Positions 49,773-58,586 of a DNA stretch of 64,000 nt are shown here, piece after piece; the stretch's first letter is position 1, and each line of letters starts with the position of its first letter. The DNA is from Inhella gelatinilytica (GTDB lineage Bacteria; Pseudomonadota; Gammaproteobacteria; Burkholderiales; Burkholderiaceae_C), in contig NZ_JAEDAL010000004.1 of NCBI RefSeq assembly GCF_016093295.1, positions 1 through 64,000 of the forward strand. The letters run 5' to 3'. Under the pieces are notes generated by a model. That model saw nothing but the letters and a program-made list of their open reading frames with translations. It made no database searches and was not told where the DNA came from. Made by a program: the position numbers and the translations under genes.

Positions 49773-50126
49773 TCAGGTCTCCGAAAGGTCGTCTCGCAAT
49801 CGCAGCAATTCCATCCGCAGCTCCACAAGGCCAAGGGGGCCTTCGGCCTCAGGGGACCGCAGGGCTAGCCCTTCTCCTGAATCGCCGAGTTGGTTGCGGG
49901 CGCCGCTGATGGTGAACCCCTGGTCGTAAAGCAGGTCGCGAATGCGACGAATCAGCAGCACCTCGTGGTGCTGGTAATAGCGGCGATTGCCGCGGCGCTT
50001 TTGCGGGCGCAGTTGCGTGAATTCTTGCTCCCAGTAGCGCAGCACATACGGCTTGACGCCGCACAACTCACTCACTTCACCGATTGTGAAGTAGCGCTTG
50101 GCAGGAATATCTGGCAACGCAGCCAT
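49773..50126 (-). CDS. MerR family transcriptional regulator
   Basis: A 117-residue DNA-binding protein with the N-terminal MerR winged helix (YFTIGEVSELCGVKPYVLRY) and a short dimer helix. The Cys is not in a metal-binding arrangement. It sits 26 bp after ihfA at the end of the phe operon, where this regulator is usually found in Burkholderiales. Target unknown. Confidence 0.9.
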   Translation of the reverse strand: MAALPDIPAKRYFTIGEVSELCGVKPYVLRYWEQEFTQLRPQKRRGNRRYYQHHEVLLIRRIRDLLYDQGFTISGARNQLGDSGEGLALRSPEAEGPLGLVELRMELLRLRDDLSET

Positions 50127-50152
50127 GGTTGAAGCGCCTCCGTGGGGAAGTC

Positions 50153-50509
50153 TTAGCTAGCGCCTGGCCCGTCTTCATCCCCTTGCACCGAGGACTTGAG
50201 CTTTTGGCTAGCGTGAAATGTCACGACCTGCCTTGCTTCGATAGGAATGAGTTCGCCGGTGCGTGGGTTGCGCCCGGGCCGAGCCGCTTTGAGCCTCAAC
50301 GCGAAGTTCCCGAACCCGCTGAGCTTGACCTCATCCCCTTGTTTCAGGTGGTCGCCCAACAGTTCAAAGAAAGCCTCGATCAAATCCTTCGACTCGCGCT
50401 TGTTCAGTCCGAGCTTGTCAAACAACAAATCAGACAGCTCCGCCTTGGTCAGCGTCGGGGTCTCCAAGGCTTCGAGCATGAATCGCGTGGGGTCCAAAGC
50501 ATCATTCAT
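50153..50509 (-). CDS. ihfA: Integration host factor subunit alpha
   Basis: A 118-residue DNA-bending protein that pairs with IhfB. The HU/IHF arm is seen in [20 protein letters not shown] with the conserved Pro. ATG 50509 follows AGGGTGGG; a GTG five codons upstream overlaps pheT. It follows pheT as in E. coli. IHF is also a typical cofactor for tyrosine integrases such as the one nearby. Confidence 0.94.
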   Translation of the reverse strand: MNDALDPTRFMLEALETPTLTKAELSDLLFDKLGLNKRESKDLIEAFFELLGDHLKQGDEVKLSGFGNFALRLKAARPGRNPRTGELIPIEARQVVTFHASQKLKSSVQGDEDGPGAS

Positions 50510-50520
50510 ATCCCACCCTC

Positions 50521-52938
50521 TCACTGGCCGCGCAACCGCGCTCCGACTTGGGTCTGCAACGCACGGATCACGGCCTGAACCGCGGCTTCCATGCGCTCAT
50601 CGGTCAAGGTCGTTGCCTCATCCTGCAGCTCAAGCCGCAGCGCCAAGCTGCGTTCCCCGGCCTTGAGGTCGGCGGTGGGCTGCGAGGGTTTGAACACATC
50701 GAACAACTGCGCTGAGCGCACGATGGCATCACCGCATTCGTTAACGGCCGCCATCAACGCATCGTGCGTGGCGCCTTCCCCGACGATCACGGCTACATCT
50801 CGCACACTGGCCGGATGTCGTGGAACCGGCAGCCCATGCGGTACACGCTGGTGAAGCACGGCGGCCAGATCCAACTCGAACAGCACGGGCGCCTGCGGTA
50901 GCTCGTAGGCCTGGCGCCAGCGCGGGTGCAGTTCGCCGACCCAACCCAAGACCTTGCCCTCGCACTCGATGCGCGCGCTGCGGCCCGGGTGCAGCGCCGG
51001 ATGCTCAGCGGCCACAAACTGAGCTTGCTTGGGTGCTAACAGCATTTCCACGTCACCCTTGGCATCGAAGAAGTCCACCGCACGCTCTTTGCTGGACCAC
51101 TGCAGCCGCTCAGCCGCGCCGTAAAGCAGACCCGACACGCGACGCGGCTGGTGCACCCCAGCGACTTCCAATTCGGCATCGGCCTGAGCCGGGTTACGCA
51201 AAAACACGCGGCCGGTTTCAAAGAGGCGGGCCCGCGTCTGGCGACGGGCCAGGTTGTGCTTGAGAGCTTCGATCAAGCTGCCCATCAAGGACGAACGCAT
51301 AACCGCCAGCGGCGCGGCGATGGGGTTGAGCACCCGGATCGGGTCGGCGTTGCCGGCGAGTTCGCGCTCCCAGCGCTCTTCCACAAAGCTGAAATTGATG
51401 GTTTCCTGATACCCCAGGTCGCAGAGCTGGCGGCGCAGTTGGCTCAAAGGCCGCATGCGTTCGGGGCGCACCACGGGCCGCACAGGCCCCAGCGGCGGCG
51501 CGTCATTCAAGCGATGCAGGCCCAGCACTCGGATGACCTCTTCGATCAGGTCCTCTTCGATCTGAATGTCATGGCGCCAGCTGGGCGGCGTGACTGTGAG
51601 CGCACCTTCTTCCTGCACAAAGGGGAAACCCAGACGCTGCATGACTTGAACGCATTCGGCCTGCGTCACATCGATACCCAGCACCTTGGCCGCGCGGGCC
51701 ACGCGCAAGCGCACGGGCTTGGCCACCGGCACGTTCAGCACTTGATCGTCCAGCGGGCCAGCGTGGCCGCCGCAAATCTCAAGCACCAAAGCCGTGAGAC
51801 GCTCAATATGGTCAGCAATTGAAGCCGCGTCCACCCCCCGCTCGAAGCGGTGGGCCGCATCGGTGCTGAAGTTGTAACGGCGGGCGCGACCTTGAATGCT
51901 CTCGGGCCACCAGAAGGCGGCTTCGATGTAGAGGTTTTGCGTGTCGTCGCTGACCGCCGTGCTGTCGCCGCCCATGATGCCGGCGAGCGATTCGACATGA
52001 ACCGCGTCCGCAATCACGCCAACTTTTTCATCCAGTTCGATGGTGTTGCCGTTGAGCAGCTTGAGCGTTTCACCCGTGCGCGCCCAGCGCACTTCCAGGT
52101 CACCCTGAATTTTGTCCAGGTCGAACATGTGACTGGGACGGCCCAGCTCAAACATCACATAGTTGGAAATGTCCACCAGGGCCGACACCGGGCGCTGGCC
52201 GCAGCGCTCCAGCGCCGCCACCATCCAGGCCGGCGTTTGGGCTTTGGCATTGACGCCGCGCACCACGCGGCCCGCAAATCGGCCGCACAGATCCGTCGCC
52301 CGCACGTGAACCTTCAGCTTGTCATCGATCTGCGGGGCGACCGGAGTGATGGCAGGAAGGTTCAGCGTCGCCCCCGTCAAGGCGGAGAGCTCGCGCGCCA
52401 CGCCCATCACCGAGAGGGCATGGCCGAGGTTGGGCGTGAGTTTGAGCGTCAGCAGCTGATCGTCCAGGTTCAGCTGCGCGCGGATGTCGCGGCCAATGGC
52501 GGCATCGTCGGCCAATTCCAGCAAACCGCCGTGGTCGGTGGACAACCCCAGCTCGCGGGCCGAGCACAGCATGCCGAAGCTTTCGACACCCCGCAGCTTG
52601 CCCACCTTGATCTTGAACGGTTTGCCATCCTCACCGGGCGGAAGCTCAGCGCCCACGGTGGCCAGCGGCACTTTGATGCCCACGCGAGCATTGGGCGCGC
52701 CGCAAACAATTTGCAGCAACTCGGTGCCGCCAGCGTTGACCTTGCACACGCGCAGGCGGTCGGCATCGGGATGCTGCACAGCCTCCACGATCTCGGCGAC
52801 CACGATGCCCGTGAAGGCGGGCGCCACCGGGCGCATCTCTTCGACCTCAAAACCCGCGAGGGTTAGGGTATCGGCCAGCTCTTGGGTGTTCAGCGGCGGG
52901 TTGCAGAAGGCCCGCAGCCAGGACTCAGGGAATTGCAT
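50521..52938 (-). CDS. pheT: Phenylalanyl-tRNA synthetase beta chain
   Basis: The 805-residue large subunit of the tetrameric synthetase. It has the N-terminal tRNA-binding OB domain ([20 protein letters not shown]), the B3/B4 editing domain, B5 and the C-terminal anticodon-binding FDX-ACB domain ([12 protein letters not shown]). It starts 21 bp after pheS and overlaps ihfA slightly. Confidence 0.97.
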   Translation of the reverse strand: MQFPESWLRAFCNPPLNTQELADTLTLAGFEVEEMRPVAPAFTGIVVAEIVEAVQHPDADRLRVCKVNAGGTELLQIVCGAPNARVGIKVPLATVGAELPPGEDGKPFKIKVGKLRGVESFGMLCSARELGLSTDHGGLLELADDAAIGRDIRAQLNLDDQLLTLKLTPNLGHALSVMGVARELSALTGATLNLPAITPVAPQIDDKLKVHVRATDLCGRFAGRVVRGVNAKAQTPAWMVAALERCGQRPVSALVDISNYVMFELGRPSHMFDLDKIQGDLEVRWARTGETLKLLNGNTIELDEKVGVIADAVHVESLAGIMGGDSTAVSDDTQNLYIEAAFWWPESIQGRARRYNFSTDAAHRFERGVDAASIADHIERLTALVLEICGGHAGPLDDQVLNVPVAKPVRLRVARAAKVLGIDVTQAECVQVMQRLGFPFVQEEGALTVTPPSWRHDIQIEEDLIEEVIRVLGLHRLNDAPPLGPVRPVVRPERMRPLSQLRRQLCDLGYQETINFSFVEERWERELAGNADPIRVLNPIAAPLAVMRSSLMGSLIEALKHNLARRQTRARLFETGRVFLRNPAQADAELEVAGVHQPRRVSGLLYGAAERLQWSSKERAVDFFDAKGDVEMLLAPKQAQFVAAEHPALHPGRSARIECEGKVLGWVGELHPRWRQAYELPQAPVLFELDLAAVLHQRVPHGLPVPRHPASVRDVAVIVGEGATHDALMAAVNECGDAIVRSAQLFDVFKPSQPTADLKAGERSLALRLELQDEATTLTDERMEAAVQAVIRALQTQVGARLRGQ

Positions 52939-52959
52939 GACAGATTCGCAGCGGGAGAT

Positions 52960-53994
52960 TTATTTGAATTGGGCGAGGAAGCGCAGATCGCCCTCGAAGA
53001 ACTGGCGCAAGTCGTTGACGCCATAGCGCAGCATGGTCAGGCGATCGGGACCCATACCAAAGGCGAAGCCGATGTACTTCTCAGGGTCGAGGCCGAAGTT
53101 GCGCACCACATTGGGGTGCACTTGGCCAGAACCCGCGACTTCCAACCAACGCCCTTTGAGCGGGCCGTCGCCAAACGCGATGTCAATTTCCGCTGAGGGC
53201 TCGGTGAACGGGAAATAGCTGGGGCGGAAGCGCAATTCCAACTGCTCCGTCTCGAAAAAGCGCTTGCAGAATTCAGTAAAGACCGCCTTGAGGTCGCGGA
53301 AGCTGACGTTCTCGCCAATCCACAGGCCTTCGCACTGGTGGAACATGGGCGAGTGGGTGGCGTCGCTGTCCACGCGGTAGGTGCGGCCAGGCGCAATCAC
53401 CCGAATCTCGGGCATCACGTCGTGGTCCGAGAACTTCGCCGCATGGGCGCGCGCATAGCGCACCTGCATAGGACTGGTGTGCGTGCGCAGGCAATAGGGC
53501 ATGCCGTCGGCATCCTTCAGGTCCACGTAAAACGTGTCCTGCATCGAACGGGCTGGATGGTTGGCGGGGTTGTTCAACGCCGTGAAATTCATCCAGTCGG
53601 TTTCAATTTCGGGGCCGTCCGCGACGTCAAACCCCATGGAGCCGAAGATCGCCTCGATGCGCTCCAGGGTGCGGGTCACCGGGTGCAAGCCGCCCACGCC
53701 GCGGGCTCGACCCGGCAGGGTGACATCCAGCGCTTCGGCCTTCAGTTGGGCCGCCAATTCGGCCTCTGCCAGAGCGGCCCGGCGCGCAGTCAGCGCCTCT
53801 TCGATGCCCTGCTTGATGCGGTTGATTTCCGCCCCACGCGTCTTCTTCTCCTCGACGCTGAGCTGGGCCAGGCCCTTCATCAAGTCGGTCACACGACCGC
53901 TCTTGCCCAGAAAGCGCGCCTTGGCGTCTTCCAACTGGGCCGGCGTGCTCGCGTGGGCGAAGGCGTCTTGCGCCTCATGGATCAGTTCAAGCAT
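52960..53994 (-). CDS. pheS: Phenylalanyl-tRNA synthetase alpha chain
   Basis: The 344-residue class II catalytic subunit. An N-terminal coiled coil is followed by the motifs [20 protein letters not shown] and [23 protein letters not shown] 53994 (MLELIHEAQ) is the family start; 33 codons upstream are open but run through a hairpin. The terminator-like hairpin only ten bases upstream suggests attenuation from rplT read-through. Confidence 0.97.
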   Translation of the reverse strand: MLELIHEAQDAFAHASTPAQLEDAKARFLGKSGRVTDLMKGLAQLSVEEKKTRGAEINRIKQGIEEALTARRAALAEAELAAQLKAEALDVTLPGRARGVGGLHPVTRTLERIEAIFGSMGFDVADGPEIETDWMNFTALNNPANHPARSMQDTFYVDLKDADGMPYCLRTHTSPMQVRYARAHAAKFSDHDVMPEIRVIAPGRTYRVDSDATHSPMFHQCEGLWIGENVSFRDLKAVFTEFCKRFFETEQLELRFRPSYFPFTEPSAEIDIAFGDGPLKGRWLEVAGSGQVHPNVVRNFGLDPEKYIGFAFGMGPDRLTMLRYGVNDLRQFFEGDLRFLAQFK

Positions 53995-54003
53995 GGGACA
54001 GCA

Positions 54004-54039
54004 GAAAAAAGGAAGGCCGAGCACGGGCGTGTCGGCCTT
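54004..54039 (-). terminator. Terminator-like hairpin before pheS
   Basis: AAGGCCGA (54013-54020) pairs with TCGGCCTT (54032-54039). On the minus strand it is followed by CCTTTTTT. It lies between rplT and pheS. pheST is under attenuation in E. coli with a Phe-rich leader; no clear Phe-codon leader is seen here. Confidence 0.7.
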
Positions 54040-54103
54040 CGGAATGGGCTGGCCCAGGGAACCCGGGCCGGCTGTTCGGTGCCCATCAGGCACCCTGGTC
54101 GAT

Positions 54104-54460
54104 TTACGCCAGCGCGGCCTTCACCTTGTTAAAGATGGCGGCAAAGCCAGCGGGGTCGTGCACCGCCAGATCGGCCAGGACCTTGCGGTCGATGTCGATC
54201 TGGGCCTTCTTCAGGCCGGCCACGAACTTGCTGTAGGACAGGCCGAGGCCACGCGAAGCGGCATTGATACGGGCAATCCAGAGCTGACGGAAGACGCGCT
54301 TCTTGGCACGACGGTCGCGGTAGGCGTACTGACCCGCCTTCATCACCGCCTGTTTGGCGATACGGAAGACGTTCTTACGACGACCACGGAAGCCCTTGGC
54401 CAGAGCCAGGACCTTTTTGTGACGGGCACGAGCGGTTACACCACGTTTAACGCGAGGCAT
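54104..54460 (-). CDS. rplT: 50S ribosomal protein L20
   Basis: The 118-residue L20, needed for early 50S assembly, with the basic N-terminus ([18 protein letters not shown]) and the conserved RRDRRAKKR-type core seen as [12 protein letters not shown]. Follows rpmI by 25 bp. In E. coli L20 represses this operon. Confidence 0.98.
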   Translation of the reverse strand: MPRVKRGVTARARHKKVLALAKGFRGRRKNVFRIAKQAVMKAGQYAYRDRRAKKRVFRQLWIARINAASRGLGLSYSKFVAGLKKAQIDIDRKVLADLAVHDPAGFAAIFNKVKAALA

Positions 54461-54485
54461 GAATGTTCTCCTTCAGTTCTAGGAA

Positions 54486-54689
54486 TTACAGACCAGCGCT
54501 GGGCAGCATCGCAGCGATGTGGCCCATATTGGTCTCATGCACGTTCGCAGCGCCGCGCAGCTGGCGCTTGTTCTTCGTGGTCTTCTTGGTCAGGATGTGG
54601 CGCTTGAAGGCTTGACCGCGCTTCACGGTGCCACCCGGACGCACGCGAAAACGCTTCTTCGCGCTGCTCTTGGTCTTCATCTTGGGCAT
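54486..54689 (-). CDS. rpmI: 50S ribosomal protein L35
   Basis: The 67-residue basic L35 ([20 protein letters not shown]). It follows infC, with a 121-bp gap that holds a perfect 13-bp inverted repeat. Confidence 0.98.
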   Translation of the reverse strand: MPKMKTKSSAKKRFRVRPGGTVKRGQAFKRHILTKKTTKNKRQLRGAANVHETNMGHIAAMLPSAGL

Positions 54690-54764
54690 GTTCTGCTCCT
54701 TTTAAATTTGCCGGGCTGGGCGGCTGGAGAGACTCCAGCACTTGATGGCCTGCTCGGCTTGTGT

Positions 54765-54796
54765 CGATCAGCAGACTGACCAAAGTCTGCTGATCG
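54765..54796. repeat. Perfect 13-bp inverted repeat between infC and rpmI
   Basis: CGATCAGCAGACT (54765-54777) and AGTCTGCTGATCG (54784-54796) around a 6-base loop. No T-run follows on the minus strand, so it is not a normal terminator. It may be an RNA processing site or part of L20/L35 translational control. Confidence 0.6.
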
Positions 54797-54810
54797 AATC
54801 CCGAAAAAAC

Positions 54811-55359
54811 TTACTTTTTCTTGGGCGCCAGAATCATGATCATCTGGCGGCCCTCGAGTTTGGGCATGTGCTCCACCATGGCCACGTCGGCCAACTCATC
54901 ACGGATCTTTTCCAGCAGGCGCAAACCAATTTCCTGGTGGGTGATCTCGCGGCCTCGGAACCGCAGCGTCACCTTGCCCTTGTCGCCATCTTCCCCAATG
55001 AAGCGGCGCAGGTTGCGCATCTTCACGTTGTAGTCGGCGTCATCGGTACCCGGACGGAACTTCACTTCCTTGACGTCGATGACCTTTTGCTTGGCCTTGG
55101 CTTCCGCCGCCTTCTTCTGTTCTTGGTATTTGAACTTGCCGTAATCCATCAACCGGCACACGGGCGGGTTGGCGGTGGCGGCAATTTCCACCAAGTCCAC
55201 ATCGGCTTCGCCTGCCAGACGCAGCGCTTCCATGATGGACACGATGCCCAGCGGCTCGTTCTCCACCCCATTGAGGCGGACCTCGGGGGCCATGATTTCG
55301 CGGTTCAGCCGATGTTTACGCTCCACGTTGGGCGTGCGGCGGTCCATGAAGGTAGCGAT
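54811..55359 (-). CDS. infC: Translation initiation factor IF-3 with ATC start
   Basis: IF-3 keeps 30S subunits free and checks start codons. I place the start at ATC 55359, giving 182 residues (reads IATFMDRRT): AAGGA lies seven bases before it, while ATG 55347 has no ribosome site in reach. A rare AUU-type start with IF-3 self-control is established in E. coli, so this fits. The body ([23 protein letters not shown]) is standard. It follows thrS by 51 bp. Confidence 0.92.
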   Translation of the reverse strand: MATFMDRRTPNVERKHRLNREIMAPEVRLNGVENEPLGIVSIMEALRLAGEADVDLVEIAATANPPVCRLMDYGKFKYQEQKKAAEAKAKQKVIDVKEVKFRPGTDDADYNVKMRNLRRFIGEDGDKGKVTLRFRGREITHQEIGLRLLEKIRDELADVAMVEHMPKLEGRQMIMILAPKKK

Positions 55360-55410
55360 GGTGGAATCCTTGTTCGTTACAAAAAAAGCAAGTGCGCGCC
55401 AAGGCGGACC

Positions 55411-57318
55411 TTAGACCTTGGCGGTGACGTCGGCGGCGAGCTTCACAAGGAAGTCGTCCAGCCCCATCACCCCCAAGTCTTGGTTGCCACGGGCGCGCAC
55501 TGCAACGCTCGAATTCGCCTTCTCCTTGTCGCCCACGACCAGGATAAAGGGAACCTTTTGCAGGGAATGCTCGCGGATTTTATAGGTGATCTTGTCGGCG
55601 CGCACGTCTACATGGGCCCTAAACCCTTGTTTTTGCAACGTTTTCGCGACTTCATGCGCGTAGTCGGCCTGGTTTTCGCTGATCGAGCAGATGACAACCT
55701 GGGTCGGGGCCAGCCAAACCGGCAGGGCACCCGCGTGCTGTTCAATCAGGATGCCGATGAAACGCTCCAGGCTGCCCACGATGGCGCGGTGCAGCATCAC
55801 GGGCGGGCGGCGGCTGCTGTCTTCAGCCACGTATTCAGCGTCCAGGCGCTGGGCCATGCTGAAGTCCACCTGCATGGTGCCGCACTGCCACTCGCGGCCC
55901 AGGGCGTCTTTGAGCGTGTACTCGATCTTGGGGCCGTAGAAGGCACCATCGCCCGGTGCGATGATGAATTCCACACCCGAGCGGCGCAGGGACTCCATCA
56001 GCGCGTGCTCGGCTTTGTCCCAAATTTCATCCGAACCAATGCGGGCCGCCGGGCGCGTGGCCACCTTGTAGAGGATGTTGGTGAACCCGAAGTCCTTGTA
56101 AACCTTTTGCAAGAGCTCCGTATAGACCACGCACTCGTCCAGGATCATGTCCTCGGTGCAGAAGATGTGGCCGTCGTCCTGCGTGAAGGCGCGCACGCGC
56201 ATGATGCCGTGCAAGCCGCCGGTGGGTTCGTTGCGATGGCACTGACCGAACTCGCCGTAGCGCAGCGGCAAGTCGCGGTAGCTCTTGATGCCCTGCTTGA
56301 AGATCAGGATGTGGCCCGGGCAGTTCATGGGCTTCAAGGCGTACTCGCGCTTCTCGGACTCCGTCGTGAACATGTTGTCACGGTACTTGTCCCAGTGCCC
56401 CGTCTTCTCCCACAGGCTGCGGTCGACGATTTGCGGGCCCTTGACCTCTTGGTAGCCGTTGTCGCGATAGACGCGGCGCATGTACTGCTCCACCTCTTGC
56501 CACAGCGTCCAGCCCTTGGGGTGCCAGAACACCGTGCCGGGGCTGTGCTCGTCCAGGTGGAACAGGTCCAGCTCCTTGCCCAGGCGGCGGTGGTCGCGCT
56601 TCTCGGCTTCTTCCAGGCGCGTCAGATAGGCTTGCAGATCATCCTTGGAGCTCCATGCCGTGCCATACACGCGCTGCAGCATCTCGTTGCGGTGGTCACC
56701 GCGCCAGTAGGCGCCCGCCACCTTCATCAGCTTGAAGTGCTTGAGCTTGCCCGTGCTGGGCACGTGTGGGCCCCGGCAGAGGTCTTCGAAGCCGCCCTCG
56801 CGGTACAGGCTGACCTCCTCCCCGGCGGGAATGGCACCAATGAGTTCCGCCTTGTAGGCCTCCCCCATCGCCGTGAAATGGGCGATGGCCTCGTCCCGGG
56901 GCAGCACACGGCGCACCACGGGCTCGTCCTTCTTGGCCAGCTCCAGCATCTTGGCCTCGATGGCAGCCAAGTCGTCTGGCGTGAAGGGGCGCTTGTAGGC
57001 AAAGTCGTAATAGAAGCCGTTCTCAATCACCGGGCCGATCGTGACCTGGGCTTCGGGAAACAGCTCCTTCACCGCATAGGCCAGCAGGTGCGCCGTGCTG
57101 TGGCGAATCAGCTCCAGGCCGTCAGCATCCTTCTCGGTCACGATGGCGAGCTGCGCATCCCGCTCGATCAGGTGCGACAGGTCAACGAGCTTGCCATCGA
57201 CCTTGCCGCCCAGCGCCGCCTTGGCCAAGCCTGCGCCGATGCTCGCCGCGACCTGACCCACCGTCACGGGGCCGTCAAACGGGCGCTTCGAACCATCGGG
57301 GAGTTGAATGGAAATCAT
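55411..57318 (-). CDS. thrS: Threonyl-tRNA synthetase
   Basis: A 635-residue class II synthetase with the N-terminal TGS domain, the editing domain ([13 protein letters not shown]), the catalytic core with zinc Cys in LKPMNCPGH and the C-terminal anticodon-binding domain. First gene of the infC-rpmI-rplT-pheST-ihfA group. A leader with Thr codons and a terminator lies before it. Confidence 0.97.
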   Translation of the reverse strand: MISIQLPDGSKRPFDGPVTVGQVAASIGAGLAKAALGGKVDGKLVDLSHLIERDAQLAIVTEKDADGLELIRHSTAHLLAYAVKELFPEAQVTIGPVIENGFYYDFAYKRPFTPDDLAAIEAKMLELAKKDEPVVRRVLPRDEAIAHFTAMGEAYKAELIGAIPAGEEVSLYREGGFEDLCRGPHVPSTGKLKHFKLMKVAGAYWRGDHRNEMLQRVYGTAWSSKDDLQAYLTRLEEAEKRDHRRLGKELDLFHLDEHSPGTVFWHPKGWTLWQEVEQYMRRVYRDNGYQEVKGPQIVDRSLWEKTGHWDKYRDNMFTTESEKREYALKPMNCPGHILIFKQGIKSYRDLPLRYGEFGQCHRNEPTGGLHGIMRVRAFTQDDGHIFCTEDMILDECVVYTELLQKVYKDFGFTNILYKVATRPAARIGSDEIWDKAEHALMESLRRSGVEFIIAPGDGAFYGPKIEYTLKDALGREWQCGTMQVDFSMAQRLDAEYVAEDSSRRPPVMLHRAIVGSLERFIGILIEQHAGALPVWLAPTQVVICSISENQADYAHEVAKTLQKQGFRAHVDVRADKITYKIREHSLQKVPFILVVGDKEKANSSVAVRARGNQDLGVMGLDDFLVKLAADVTAKV

Positions 57319-57334
57319 GAAAGTACCTCAGCAG

Positions 57335-57362
57335 AAATGAAAACGCGGCCCACAGGCCGCGT
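57335..57362 (-). terminator. Attenuator terminator in the thrS leader
   Basis: ACGCGGCC (57343-57350) pairs with GGCCGCGT (57355-57362) around a 4-base loop. On the minus strand TTTTCATTTC follows, 24 bases before the thrS start. Confidence 0.72.
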
Positions 57363-57380
57363 CGAATCCAGCAAGAAAAG

Positions 57381-57446
57381 TCAGCAGGCGCGGCCCCACG
57401 CGGCGGAGGCACGCCGTTCAGAAGGGGATGTAGTCCGCGGTGTCAT
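57381..57446 (-). CDS. thrS leader peptide (candidate attenuation)
   Basis: A 21-codon frame, MTPRTTSPSERRASAAWGRAC. Three of the first six codons are Thr (ACA, ACT, ACA), with none of the ACC/ACG codons favoured in this GC-rich genome. It ends 18 bases before the terminator stem. Stalling at Thr codons when charged tRNA-Thr is low would favour thrS transcription. The ribosome site (AAAGG) is poor. Confidence 0.55.
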   Translation of the reverse strand: MTPRTTSPSERRASAAWGRAC

Positions 57447-57494
57447 AACCGTGCTGCCTTTCTCGCTCTTGTGAGACTGGTAAGAGGGGCGATT

Positions 57495-58586
57495 CTAAAG
57501 CGCTTCGGCCTGAATCGAGTTCTTTTGGGTGAGGCGCTCGAATTCCGCCGCCAGTCGCTCACTTTCCGCCACGACCTGCCGCCAGCGGCCTTGGCGCTCG
57601 CTCACGCTGAGCGTGGCGAAATCCGCTCGGTCGGGCAGCTTGCCGCCGGGCAGGCGGGCCACCCACGCGGGGTGCGGCGCCACCACCACCGTCTGACTCA
57701 GAAAGGCGCTGGCCCGGTGGCGGTGGCGGAGCGTTTTGTCCAGCCAGCCTGGCACCACGGCGCGCTGGAAGTGCGGGTACAGCACCAGCGGGCTGCTCTG
57801 CCCTGCCAGGCTGCGATAGTCCCAGTGCAGGTGGTAGTCGGTGATGCCGCCATCCCAATACGCCCCCGGCGGTGCGCCCGGGATCTCGGACTGCGCCCGC
57901 AGGTAAAACGGGATCGAGCAACTGGCCAGCAGGGCCGGCAGCAGGTTGCGTTCGGTTAGCGGCAGCACACGGCTGCGGTAATCGCTCAACGGCAAGGGCA
58001 AGGGGCTGCGCGGGTCGGAGAACACGACGCGCTCCAGCCAGCGCCCCATCCAGGGCCGATGCGCTGCGTTGGCTGCGAAGGCCGCCAGATAGCCCAAGGG
58101 CGTGCGCCAGCGGGACTCCCGCGCCAACACCCCCAGGCCGCGCGAGGTGACCAGGTGCAAGCGCCAGCGGGGGTGCGCCACCAGCCGCGCCTCCGCCCCT
58201 CCAAACTGCTGCTGCAGCGTGTGCTGGAAGCGGGCCGTCACCGCCGCAGCCGGTAGCCGCCGCTGGCCGGGCTCTGGGTCGTAACGCTGCGCCACATAGG
58301 CCTCGGCCAGGCGTTCGAAGGCCGCGGCCACCTCCTCGGCCCCGTGTGCGGATGCCGCCGCAGCCATGCGCCACGCGCCAATTGAGGCCCCCACCAGGTG
58401 CACAGGCTGGTGACTCTCGGCCAGGAAGCGACCGAACAAGTGCCGGTCCAGCGCATTCAGGACCAGGCCTTTAGGGCCACCGGCCGCGGCCGGGATCAGG
58501 CCAACATCCGCCGCCTGCAAGCCCCGTTCGGCTAGCCGCGCGCGAGCGGCCGGCCCGGCGAAAACCTGCAGGGCCGGCCCAGACAT
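57495..58586 (-). CDS. Patatin-like phospholipase
   Basis: A 363-residue serine acyl hydrolase. The oxyanion loop AAAGGPKGLVL, nucleophile elbow GASIGAW (GxSxG) and the Asp of DGGITDYH make up the catalytic dyad layout. ATG 58586 overlaps the stop of the TonB receptor gene (TGATG), so translation is coupled. No signal peptide, so cytoplasmic or membrane-associated. It may remodel lipids or act on something imported by the receptor; that link is inferred only from coupling. Confidence 0.88.
   Translation of the reverse strand: MSGPALQVFAGPAARARLAERGLQAADVGLIPAAAGGPKGLVLNALDRHLFGRFLAESHQPVHLVGASIGAWRMAAAASAHGAEEVAAAFERLAEAYVAQRYDPEPGQRRLPAAAVTARFQHTLQQQFGGAEARLVAHPRWRLHLVTSRGLGVLARESRWRTPLGYLAAFAANAAHRPWMGRWLERVVFSDPRSPLPLPLSDYRSRVLPLTERNLLPALLASCSIPFYLRAQSEIPGAPPGAYWDGGITDYHLHWDYRSLAGQSSPLVLYPHFQRAVVPGWLDKTLRHRHRASAFLSQTVVVAPHPAWVARLPGGKLPDRADFATLSVSERQGRWRQVVAESERLAAEFERLTQKNSIQAEAL

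Noticed and set aside
54742-57474. 910-codon open frame opposite thrS and infC
   Set aside because: Antisense shadow of two certain genes; composition is the mirror of their codon use.
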